Below, piece by piece: positions 7,683-15,184 of a DNA stretch of 19,671 nucleotides. The notes under the pieces are model-generated. The model was not told the DNA's origin, made no database searches, and worked only from the letters and a program-made list of their open reading frames with translations. The stretch spans positions 1 through 19,671 of the forward strand of contig CAZFPO010000047.1 in NCBI GenBank assembly GCA_964521105.1. Reading direction: 5' to 3'. Origin of the DNA: JAQUGA01 sp964521105. GTDB lineage: Bacteria > Bacteroidota > Bacteroidia > Bacteroidales > WCHB1-69. Every line of letters begins with the position of its first letter. The stretch's first letter is position 1. The position numbers were made by a program, and so were the translations under genes.

Positions 7683-8084
7683 ATGAAGAAAATAAATTTA
7701 ATTGTTATTGGGTTCTTTTTAGTAAGCGTTTTCATTTCTTGTACAAAAGATCCTGTTGAAGAAGTGATTGATGTTCGTGACAAATACGTTGGTTCATGGT
7801 CGGTTAATGATCATACATTATCTAAGGCAAATTATATTTCTCGTATTTCAAAGGATGCTCAAAATAATCGAAAAATTTGGATTCATAATTTTCACGGCTT
7901 ATTAGATAGTGCTTTTGCTTATGTTGAAGGAAACAATATTGAGCTTCCACAACAAATGGTTTCAGACCAAACTACAAAGGGCGAAGCTTCAATGCAAACA
8001 AATCAACAGATAACATGGTCGTATTGGGTAAATGATGGAGCACAACAAGATACTATTTCGGCGGTTTACCAAAAAAACGGATAG
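7683..8084 (+). CDS. Small hypothetical lipoprotein
   Basis: The 133-residue product has a clear lipoprotein signal (MKKINLIVIGFFLVSVFISC, Cys20) followed by TKDP and a short beta-rich domain (VGSWSVNDHTL, later ITWSYWVNDG and ISAVYQKNG). Small single-domain lipoproteins with the 'vGsWsv' opening and a C-terminal 'isAvY' strand are common in Bacteroidota and look lipocalin- or beta-sandwich-like, but I recognise no characterised family, so the function is unknown. Its last 32 bp overlap the 3' end of the convergent DUF4296 gene, so both transcripts must end inside or beyond each other's coding region. Confidence 0.7.
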   Translation: MKKINLIVIGFFLVSVFISCTKDPVEEVIDVRDKYVGSWSVNDHTLSKANYISRISKDAQNNRKIWIHNFHGLLDSAFAYVEGNNIELPQQMVSDQTTKGEASMQTNQQITWSYWVNDGAQQDTISAVYQKNG

Positions 8085-8523
8085 GTTTTTTGTTTTCTTC
8101 CATGCTTTTTGTTTCGCTCATATCGGGTACTTTTAACGAGGTTTCATTTTTTCTAACCGAATCAGTTTCAACGGTTAATATGTTAATTGCTCCTTGAAAT
8201 ATTATAGAAGCTGTAATGTCTTTTTGTAAGTAATATTTTAATGAGCTATAAAACTGATTTCGAGAAACATTGTGTTTTTCAAATATTTTATTGTAATAAA
8301 AGTAGGTTAACGTTTTAATGTCAGCACCTTGATTTGCTTTAAAATAAATTGCGGATTCAACTAATAATACGTCTTTTACAATAGGTATCAATTCTTCTTT
8401 GGATAATCTGTCAGAACTTTGGTTTTTTTGAGTTTTATTAACCTCATCTTTTTTATTACTACAACTAATAAAAAAAAGAAAAGCACCGGTTCCAACTAGA
8501 AATAAATGAATTATTTTTTTCAT
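8053..8523 (-). CDS. DUF4296 lipoprotein
   Basis: The 156-residue product has a lipoprotein signal (FFISC, Cys21) and a helical domain (about 42-125) with LSKEELIPIVKDVLLVESA, then YFYYNKIFEKHNVSRNQFYSSLKYYLQ. This is the pattern of DUF4296, a Bacteroidota-specific domain of unknown function that I recall as a frequent neighbour of dihydroorotase genes. The tail (about 127-156) is charged and probably disordered. It starts 3 bp after the pyrC stop, so translation is probably coupled, making this the last gene of the minus-strand operon. Its 3' end overlaps the opposing lipoprotein gene by 32 bp. Confidence 0.75.
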   Translation of the reverse strand: MKKIIHLFLVGTGAFLFFISCSNKKDEVNKTQKNQSSDRLSKEELIPIVKDVLLVESAIYFKANQGADIKTLTYFYYNKIFEKHNVSRNQFYSSLKYYLQKDITASIIFQGAINILTVETDSVRKNETSLKVPDMSETKSMEENKKPIRFFGKPPK

Positions 8524-8526
8524 TAG

Positions 8527-9888
8527 TTATCTATAAAAAATCAGACGTTCACCTTTAATATTTTCATCAATTTTGCCCTCATTATAAACCCGTTTCCCGT
8601 TTACAAATGTTGATACAATTGTTGAGTTAAAGGAATAATTTTCGAGTGGAGACCAATTGCACTTATAATTAATATTTTCTTTAGTTACTGTATGTTTTTT
8701 TTCAAGGTCGAGTAATACAAAATCGGCAAAAAAACCTTGGCGAATAAACCCTCTTCTGTCTATTTGAAAGCATTTTGCGGGATTATGGCACATTTTTTCA
8801 ACAATCGTTTCGAGAGTAATTTTACCTTGATGATAAAATTCGAGCATCATTTGTAATGTGTGTTGAACCAATGGAACACCAGAGGGACACTTAAGGTATT
8901 TTTGTTGTTTTTCGTCGAATAAATGAGGTGCATGATCCGAAGCAATTACATCAATTTTATTTCCATGAAGACCAATTAATAAACCCATTTGATCTTCAAT
9001 ACTTTTTATTGAGGGATTACATTTAATTTTAGTACCGAGTTTGTCATAATCTAGAAAATTGAACCATAAATGATGAGCACAAACTTCAGATGTAATTCGT
9101 TTTCGTTCAATTGGAGTTTTATTGTCAAAAAGTTCTAATTCTTTAGCAGTTGAGAGGTGTAATACGTGCAAACGAGTATTATATTTTTTTGCTAAACCAA
9201 CAGCAAATTCGGTCGATTTGTAACAGGCTTCCTGACTTCTAATCACAGCATGTCTATCAATAGGAATATCATCGCCGAATTTATTGGCATACATTTCTAA
9301 ATTTTGTTTAATAATGGTTTCATCTTCGCAATGAACGGCAATTAATAAGGGAGCACAAGCAAACAATTGTTCAATAGCAGGGATACTGTCAACAAGCATG
9401 TTGCCAGTAGAAGCACCTAAAAATACTTTAACTCCGCAAACCGATTTTGGGTCGGTTTTTAAAATTTCTTCGATGTTTTCGTTAGTTGCCCCCATATAAA
9501 ATGAGTAATTAACACTTGAACATGAAGCAGCATGCGTATATTTCTTTTCTAGAAGTTCTTGCGTAATTGTTTGTGGATTTGTATTTGGCATATCCATAAA
9601 AGAGGTAATTCCTCCAGCCGCCGCTGCCATCGATTCGGTTTTAATATCTCCTTTATGCGTGAGTCCGGGGTCGCGAAAATGGACTTGGTCATCAATTACT
9701 CCAGGAATTAAATATAATCCATTTGCATCGATATATTCGGTGTTGTCGTCTAAAAGAATATCTTCAATTCCATGCTTACTATTTAAAACGAGCTTTATAA
9801 TTCCATTTTGTATAACAATATCACCTTTAATAATTTTCCCCTCATTAACGATGTTCGCATTATGAATAAAATAGTTGTCGTTTATCAT
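8527..9888 (-). CDS. pyrC: Dihydroorotase
   Basis: This 453-residue amidohydrolase should catalyse the reversible cyclisation of carbamoyl-aspartate to dihydroorotate in pyrimidine synthesis. Visible features: the N-terminal metal motif region PGVIDDQVHFRDPG (62-75); K154 in GVKVFLGAS, the likely carboxylated bridging lysine; H186 in VHCEDE; H244 in HVLHLS; and the catalytic SDHAPH (317-322, D318). The usual first histidine of HxH is Gln68 (QVH70). From memory this is shared by dihydroorotases of the Bacteroidota clade, so it is probably a lineage trait and not damage. The start overlaps the stop of the upstream lipoprotein gene by 4 bp (ATGA), and DUF4296 follows after 3 bp. An allantoinase or hydantoinase relative is less likely. 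Confidence 0.88.
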   Translation of the reverse strand: MINDNYFIHNANIVNEGKIIKGDIVIQNGIIKLVLNSKHGIEDILLDDNTEYIDANGLYLIPGVIDDQVHFRDPGLTHKGDIKTESMAAAAGGITSFMDMPNTNPQTITQELLEKKYTHAASCSSVNYSFYMGATNENIEEILKTDPKSVCGVKVFLGASTGNMLVDSIPAIEQLFACAPLLIAVHCEDETIIKQNLEMYANKFGDDIPIDRHAVIRSQEACYKSTEFAVGLAKKYNTRLHVLHLSTAKELELFDNKTPIERKRITSEVCAHHLWFNFLDYDKLGTKIKCNPSIKSIEDQMGLLIGLHGNKIDVIASDHAPHLFDEKQQKYLKCPSGVPLVQHTLQMMLEFYHQGKITLETIVEKMCHNPAKCFQIDRRGFIRQGFFADFVLLDLEKKHTVTKENINYKCNWSPLENYSFNSTIVSTFVNGKRVYNEGKIDENIKGERLIFYR

Positions 9889-10391
9889 TCTGAATATATT
9901 TTAAAAGCAATATTATATTTTTCGGAAAGACTTTTTTGGGTGTCAAAAAATTTTTGATTAGCGTCATTCAATTCTTGATTAATTTTTTGACTTTTAATAA
10001 TAAAAATGCTATCCATCGATTTTGTATAAATCGATTCGGGAGTAAGAGAAAGCTCGATGATGTCGACATAGTCGTTTTTTACAACTTTTTTATAGGTATT
10101 AAAAAGATTTAGAGCCGCATTTTTAAGAGATAAATTGTTGTCAATTTCAATAATTTCGTTTGTAGTAGTAATAGATTTGTCAATTTGATATAATAAATCG
10201 TTGTATGCCATTGGAATAATGTTAGAATCTTTATTTGAAATAGCAGTTAAGAGTTCATTTTCGGCAATAATAACTAAGCTTTGTTGGGCAACAATTTCAT
10301 CATTGTATGCAATAATTTCCTTATCCGATGGTCCACACGAAGAAAGTAAAAAAGCAGCTAAGATTAGTAAAAAGAACAAACTCTTATTCAT
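9885..10391 (-). CDS. Helical lipoprotein of unknown function
   Basis: The 168-residue product has a signal with lipobox LLSSC (Cys19) and an almost wholly alpha-helical, charged body: EIIAYNDEIVAQQSLVIIAE near the start, IDKSITTTNEIIEID in the middle, and a C-terminal helix around INQELNDANQKFFDTQKSLSEKY. This suggests a helical bundle or coiled coil. I do not recognise it securely; it resembles small Bacteroidota/Leptospira surface lipoproteins that open with a 'YNDxIVxxQ' stretch. It sits between the mannosyltransferase gene (1-bp overlap, TAATG) and pyrC (4-bp overlap), so it is firmly part of the operon. Confidence 0.7.
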   Translation of the reverse strand: MNKSLFFLLILAAFLLSSCGPSDKEIIAYNDEIVAQQSLVIIAENELLTAISNKDSNIIPMAYNDLLYQIDKSITTTNEIIEIDNNLSLKNAALNLFNTYKKVVKNDYVDIIELSLTPESIYTKSMDSIFIIKSQKINQELNDANQKFFDTQKSLSEKYNIAFKIYSE

Positions 10392-11125
10392 TATTTTATT
10401 CTATTATATTTACGGAACCAGCTTTTAATTTTAATTTTTATTACGCCAAAAATGGCTTCTTTAAAAATTCCTTTCGACATTTTAGATGTGCCCTCGGTTC
10501 GGTCGGTAAAGATAATTGGGACTTCAATAATTTTGTATCCAAGTTTATATACATTAAACTTCATTTCGATTTGGAATCCATATCCAATATGTTGAATTTT
10601 ATCGAATTCAATATTTTCAAGGACAATACGTTTATAGCATTTGAATCCCGCAGTTGTGTCACGAATTGGTAATCTAGTAATAAATCTCACATAAGCAGAG
10701 CCATAGTATGACATAAGAACTCTGCTCATGGGCCAATTAACCACATTAACACCGTTACAATATCTTGAACCAATGGCTAAATCGGCTCCTTTATTAGCAC
10801 ATGCATCATACAATCGTAATAAATCATCAGGATTATGCGAAAAATCGGCATCCATTTCAAAAATATATTCATAACCTTTGTTAATTGCCCATTTGAAACC
10901 ATGGATATATGCAGTTCCTAAACCTAATTTACCTTTTCGTTCTTCAATAAATAATTGATTTGGGAATTCGGAAATAAGTTTTTTTACAATATTTGCTGTT
11001 CCATCTGGGGAATTATCTTCCACAATTAAAACATGAAAAGTATGAGCAAGGGAAAATACCTTACGAATAATTTTTTCGATGTTTTCTTTTTCGTTATAGG
11101 TTGGAATAATTACTAAAGAGCTCAC
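10391..11125 (-). CDS. Polyprenol-phosphate mannosyltransferase (GT2, DPM1-like)
   Basis: The 244-residue protein is a soluble-type family 2 glycosyltransferase closest to dolichyl/polyprenol-phosphate mannose synthase. It has the opening VIIPTYNEKENI (5-16), the nucleotide-binding EDNSPDGT (36-43), the metal-binding DAD (92-94 in EMDADFSHNPDD), IGSRY, and the acceptor-site stretch IRDTTAGFKCYKR (about 154-166). There is no C-terminal membrane domain, as in other short DPM1 enzymes. The likely reaction transfers mannose (or another hexose) from an NDP-sugar to a lipid phosphate on the cytoplasmic face, supplying glycosylation of exported molecules. It lies 21 bp after the EEP gene and overlaps the next gene by 1 bp. 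The sugar specificity cannot be read from the sequence. Confidence 0.88.
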   Translation of the reverse strand: MSSLVIIPTYNEKENIEKIIRKVFSLAHTFHVLIVEDNSPDGTANIVKKLISEFPNQLFIEERKGKLGLGTAYIHGFKWAINKGYEYIFEMDADFSHNPDDLLRLYDACANKGADLAIGSRYCNGVNVVNWPMSRVLMSYYGSAYVRFITRLPIRDTTAGFKCYKRIVLENIEFDKIQHIGYGFQIEMKFNVYKLGYKIIEVPIIFTDRTEGTSKMSKGIFKEAIFGVIKIKIKSWFRKYNRIK

Positions 11126-11146
11126 TTTTTAATGTTTAAATTAATA

Positions 11147-12196
11147 TTAATTTTTTGGATTACGAGCAAGAATAATAAATACAGGGAAGTGATCGCTGTA
11201 GCCACCAATATAAGTTCCTCCAGCCATCATTCGCCATGGATAACCTTTAAATGTACCTTCTTTTTGTTGAAGAAAAGTTTCATTAAAAACTTTTGCCGCA
11301 AATAATTTATAGGTTGAAAAATCGGTTCCCAATAAGTTATTTGAAACAATAATGTTGTCAATAAGTGTCCAAGAATCTCTATATGCATACGAACCTATAC
11401 CGTCTTTATACAATTTCCACATTGGATTAAATAAATCCCCGTCTTTCATTTGGGTTTTATCGCCTTTAGCATTGAGCGTTTTAGCAATACTTTTTGCATT
11501 AGGGTTATCATTTAAATCGCCCATTATAACCACATTAACCTTAGGGTTAATTTTATGGAGCGAATCGGATAAATGACGAGTCAATTCTGCAGCTGCAACA
11601 CGTTTTGGTTCGCTTCTTTTTTCGCCACCACGTTTAGAAGGCCAGTGATTAACTATAAAATAAATTTCTTCACCATCTAATAAACCGTGCACCAAAAGTT
11701 GGTCGCGTGTAATAAAATTTGTATCCGCAGTGACTAATCGGTGCGAAGAAGAACCGATTACTTTAAATCGATTTTTTTGGTAGATAAAGCCTACATCAAC
11801 CCCACGAATATCGGGAGAATCATAGTGTACGATTCCATAATTATTTTTTTTGAGAAGAGGGGAATTAATTAAATCTTCAATGACATGTATATTTTCAATT
11901 TCACTAAACCCCATAATCGTTGGTCCGGATTTATTAATATCTGCACCAATTTTAGAAATTGCTTCCGAAAGGCGAGATAACTTTTCTAAGTATACAGCAG
12001 AGGTGTATTTATTGGCTCCGTTTGGCAAAAATTCTTCATCGTTTTTTAAAGGGTCATTAATTGTATCATAAAGATTTTCGAGATTATAAAATCCAATTAT
12101 AGCAACTTGATATTTCTTGTCTTGAGCTTTAAGAGAAATAAAAGACGATAAGAAAAAAATACTTAATAATAAAAAAGTAAGGTTTTTTAATTTCAT
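11147..12196 (-). CDS. Secreted endonuclease/exonuclease/phosphatase (EEP) family protein
   Basis: From the ATG at 12196 the protein has 349 residues with a clean signal peptide (MKLKNLTFLLLSIFFLSS, ending about Q25). An in-frame TTG 30 bp upstream would bury the signal and is rejected. The EEP fold signatures are all present: FYNLEN with E40, FSEIEN (E99), NHWPS (N183/H184), MGDLNDNP (D227, N229) and SDHFP (D335/H336). Members cleave phosphodiester or phosphomonoester bonds in nucleic acids or other substrates using a divalent metal. It should be exported; there is no lipobox or type IX sorting domain. It is the first gene of the minus-strand operon and divergent from the TonB-dependent receptor gene, so a role with that receptor is possible. 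The family call is strong; DNase versus phosphatase is open. Confidence 0.87.
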   Translation of the reverse strand: MKLKNLTFLLLSIFFLSSFISLKAQDKKYQVAIIGFYNLENLYDTINDPLKNDEEFLPNGANKYTSAVYLEKLSRLSEAISKIGADINKSGPTIMGFSEIENIHVIEDLINSPLLKKNNYGIVHYDSPDIRGVDVGFIYQKNRFKVIGSSSHRLVTADTNFITRDQLLVHGLLDGEEIYFIVNHWPSKRGGEKRSEPKRVAAAELTRHLSDSLHKINPKVNVVIMGDLNDNPNAKSIAKTLNAKGDKTQMKDGDLFNPMWKLYKDGIGSYAYRDSWTLIDNIIVSNNLLGTDFSTYKLFAAKVFNETFLQQKEGTFKGYPWRMMAGGTYIGGYSDHFPVFIILARNPKN

Positions 12197-12240
12197 AATT
12201 AGAGAGTTTTGAAAAATAGAATTCAAAGTAATTTATACTG

Positions 12241-12248
12241 CAAAAATA
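12241..12248 (-). promoter_or_regulatory. -7 promoter box of the EEP-pyrC operon
   Basis: The minus strand reads TATTTTTG, a TAnnTTTG match, 44 bp upstream of the EEP start at 12196. No TTG is visible at the -33 distance. The 268-bp divergent intergenic region (12197-12464) is very AT-rich. Besides this box and the one at 12423-12430 I see no riboswitch-like conserved boxes or convincing operator palindrome in it. Confidence 0.5.
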
Positions 12249-12422
12249 CACATAAATATTATTATTAAAAAATCAGTCATGAGTTTTTAACTATAATTAT
12301 TTTTTTAAATTCAAAAAGGAGAATTTGGCTTAATTATTAAGATGAATTTAACAATAATTAAAATTATTTAAAGGAAAATACTTAAATTCAAATTTGTTTT
12401 AAATAACAATGTATTTATTGAA

Positions 12423-12430
12423 TATCTTTG
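12423..12430 (+). promoter_or_regulatory. -7 promoter box of the TonB-dependent receptor gene
   Basis: TATCTTTG matches TAnnTTTG 34 bp before the ATG at 12465. The nearest upstream TTTG (12393-12396) is 26 bp away, slightly too far for a standard -33 element, which may mean an activator is used. Confidence 0.5.
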
Positions 12431-12464
12431 CAGATTAATTTTTCAATTTCTAAAAAAATTCTCT

Positions 12465-15158
12465 ATGAAAAAGAAGTTTATTTTAATCTTACTGTTATTT
12501 GTATGCAGAAGCTTATTTAGCCAAACAGGTACAGTAAAAGGAACGATTACCGATGAAAAGGGTGTTCTTATACCTAGGTCTACGGTAATAGTTGGGAAGA
12601 CCGAGGGCATTACAAGTGCTGATGGCACATTTGAGGTTCGTTCGATACCTTTTGGGAAAGGCGATTTAATAATTTATGTTGATGGAATTCAAAAGAAAGT
12701 AGTTCCTTTTGAATTAAACAGTGAATTATTAGATTTTGGTAAAATAGCAGTTAGTATAACTGGCTTAGACCAAAATGATCAGGTAAGAAACACTGAAGCA
12801 ACGTTAACATTATTTGATTTAGATGAAAATTCCAGAACACAAAATGTAGCGAGTTTATTAACATCATCTCAAGATGTTTTTGTTTCCATTTCGAGTTATA
12901 ACTTTAGTGCAGCCTATTTTAGGATGCGTGGTTATGATGGTGAATTTTCGGAAGTAAACTTTAGTGGAATTTCGATGAATGATGGTGAAAACAATCGAGC
13001 TTCATACTCACAATGGGGAGGTTTGAATGATGCAACTCGTTTTAAAGAAGGGACTTTTGGACTAAATCCATCGCGTAATGGAATTGGAACATTAGGTGGA
13101 ACTACCTCGTTTGACATACGTCCATCGCACCAACGCAAACAAACCAAAATTTCGTATGCTTTTTCAAATCGCACTTATACACACCGTGTAATTGCAACTG
13201 CATCTACTGGCGTTTTAAAGAATGGATGGTCGTTTACTGTTTCGGGTTCTAAAAGAATTGGAACAGAGGCATTTGTAGAAGGTGTATTTTATGATTCTTG
13301 GTCGTATTTTGCAGCTGCCGAGAAAAAAATTAACGATAAACATAGTGTGAGTTTTACCGCATTTGGGGCACCAACTCGTCGTGGGATGCAAACTTCATCC
13401 ACTCAGGAAGCATACGATTTAACTGGATCCAACTACTATAATCCATCCTGGGGATATCAAAATGGAGAAGTTCGAAATTCAAAAGTTAAAAATATTCACG
13501 AACCAGTAATCATTTTATCTCACTTTTTTGATATTAATAAAAACACAAAGCTAACCACAAGTGTAGGTTATGTTTTTGGGAAAGATGGAACCACTTCCCT
13601 AAACTGGTATAACTCATCCGATCCTCGTCCAGATTATTACCGCTACTTACCAAGTTATCAAGAAGATGCTGCTATTGCCTCCTTATACGAAGAAAATTGG
13701 AAAAACAATATTAACACTCAAGTTGATTGGGATAAACTATATCAAATCAACTACTTAAGCAATTTAGCTGGAGGTCAATCAAGATATATTATTGAGGAAA
13801 GAAGAACGGATACAAAGCAATTCACCTTTGCATCAATTTTTAACCAACAATTTAACAATAACCTTCATATTAGTGCAGGTGTTGAAGAAAAAATTTATAG
13901 AGGACGAAATTATAAATTATTGTCAGACCTAATGGGTGGAACATATTGGATGGATGTAGACCAATTTGCAGAACGTGATTTTAATGGCGACACTATTGCT
14001 TCACAAAATGACTTAAATAATCCCAACAACGTAATTAAGGAAGGGGATGTTTTTGGATACGATTATATTTCAGCGGTAAACAAAACGAAGATATGGGGAT
14101 TAACCGAATTTAAATATGCTAAAGTTGATTTTTATGGTGGATTTAACTTAACATACGTTCAATATTGGAGAGAAGGCAAAATGAAAAACGGTCGCTATCC
14201 CGAAGGTTCTTTTGGAAAATCAGCTGTAACAACAAACCTCGACTATGTATTAAAAGGTGGTGCAACCTATAAAATTACAGGAAGGCATTATGTATCTGCA
14301 AACCTTGCATACATGTCGTTGGCACCTTCGTTCCGTAACACGTACGTATCATCTAGAACCAGAGATCAAATTATTCCAAATTTTGAACCTCGAAAAATTG
14401 CAAGTGTCGACTTAAACTATGACATTCGTTATCCAGGAGTAAAAGGAAGAATCACCTTTTTTAACACAACTATTAAAGATGACAGTGAAATTAACAGCTT
14501 TTATCACGATGATTTAAGAACGTATGTTAATCAAGTATTAACAAAAGTTGAGAAAATACATCAAGGAATTGAGGCAGGTTTAGAAGTGAAAATAACTAGC
14601 ACATTAGCCATTCAAGGGGCTGCTTCCTTTACAAACTATCAATACACATCTCGCCCTCAAGCAATAACATCTGCAGATAATGGGTCCATTCCAGACGACA
14701 CAAATACAATTTATATAAAAAACTTTTATGTTAGTGGAACCCCTCAAAAAGCATATTCCATAGGTTTAAAATATCAAGGACCAAAAAATTGGTTTGGCAA
14801 TATAAGTGCGAATTATTTTGACGACATTTGGATTGACTTTAATCCAGAACGTAGAACCGAAGACGCTATTGCAAATCTGGGAATTGATGACCCAAAAATT
14901 GATGAAATAACTCGTCAAATAAAAGCAGATGCTCAATTTACAATCGACGCTTCAATTGGTAAATCGTGGAGAATAAAAGATTATTATATAAATCTTAATG
15001 CAAGTGTAAGTAACATTTTAGATAATCAAAACTTGATTACTTCGGGATATGAACAAATGCGTTTTGATTATGAGAATAAAAATATTGATAAGTTTCCTCC
15101 AAAATATTATTACGGCTTTGGAAGAACATACTTCTTAATGTTATCAGTTAGATTTTAA
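12465..15158 (+). CDS. TonB-dependent receptor with CarboxypepD-reg-like N-terminal domain
   Basis: The 897-residue outer-membrane receptor has a signal peptide (1-20, ending SLFSQ), a carboxypeptidase-regulatory-like domain (about 22-85, GTVKGTITDEKGVLIPRST with the SADGTFEV turn), a plug (about 125-235, including YFRMRGYDGEFSEVNFSGIS) and a 22-strand-type barrel to the C-terminus, which ends LSVRF. This architecture is that of SusC-like receptors, which import bulky substrates using TonB energy. It lacks the long fused signalling N-terminus of sigma-regulated receptors. No SusD gene is near. Instead a DUF5689 lipoprotein gene begins 26 bp after the stop with no terminator between them, suggesting a dedicated lipoprotein partner. 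It is divergent from an exported EEP hydrolase. The substrate is not evident from the sequence. Confidence 0.92.
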   Translation: MKKKFILILLLFVCRSLFSQTGTVKGTITDEKGVLIPRSTVIVGKTEGITSADGTFEVRSIPFGKGDLIIYVDGIQKKVVPFELNSELLDFGKIAVSITGLDQNDQVRNTEATLTLFDLDENSRTQNVASLLTSSQDVFVSISSYNFSAAYFRMRGYDGEFSEVNFSGISMNDGENNRASYSQWGGLNDATRFKEGTFGLNPSRNGIGTLGGTTSFDIRPSHQRKQTKISYAFSNRTYTHRVIATASTGVLKNGWSFTVSGSKRIGTEAFVEGVFYDSWSYFAAAEKKINDKHSVSFTAFGAPTRRGMQTSSTQEAYDLTGSNYYNPSWGYQNGEVRNSKVKNIHEPVIILSHFFDINKNTKLTTSVGYVFGKDGTTSLNWYNSSDPRPDYYRYLPSYQEDAAIASLYEENWKNNINTQVDWDKLYQINYLSNLAGGQSRYIIEERRTDTKQFTFASIFNQQFNNNLHISAGVEEKIYRGRNYKLLSDLMGGTYWMDVDQFAERDFNGDTIASQNDLNNPNNVIKEGDVFGYDYISAVNKTKIWGLTEFKYAKVDFYGGFNLTYVQYWREGKMKNGRYPEGSFGKSAVTTNLDYVLKGGATYKITGRHYVSANLAYMSLAPSFRNTYVSSRTRDQIIPNFEPRKIASVDLNYDIRYPGVKGRITFFNTTIKDDSEINSFYHDDLRTYVNQVLTKVEKIHQGIEAGLEVKITSTLAIQGAASFTNYQYTSRPQAITSADNGSIPDDTNTIYIKNFYVSGTPQKAYSIGLKYQGPKNWFGNISANYFDDIWIDFNPERRTEDAIANLGIDDPKIDEITRQIKADAQFTIDASIGKSWRIKDYYINLNASVSNILDNQNLITSGYEQMRFDYENKNIDKFPPKYYYGFGRTYFLMLSVRF

Positions 15159-15184
15159 ATTATAAAAAGAAAAATATAGAAAAC

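Noticed and set aside
8066..8091. Possible terminator hairpin of A7C and GT6 in the convergent overlap
   Set aside because: The stem is almost only A-T with unequal arm lengths; too weak to call on either strand.
12197..12226. Upstream TTG start for the EEP gene
   Set aside because: It would place ten polar residues before a well-formed signal peptide; the ATG at 12196 gives a standard export signal.
12197..12464. Riboswitch or clear operator controlling the TonB-dependent receptor
   Set aside because: No cobalamin or TPP box consensus and no strong palindrome seen; only -7-like boxes. A fold or covariance search could overturn this.
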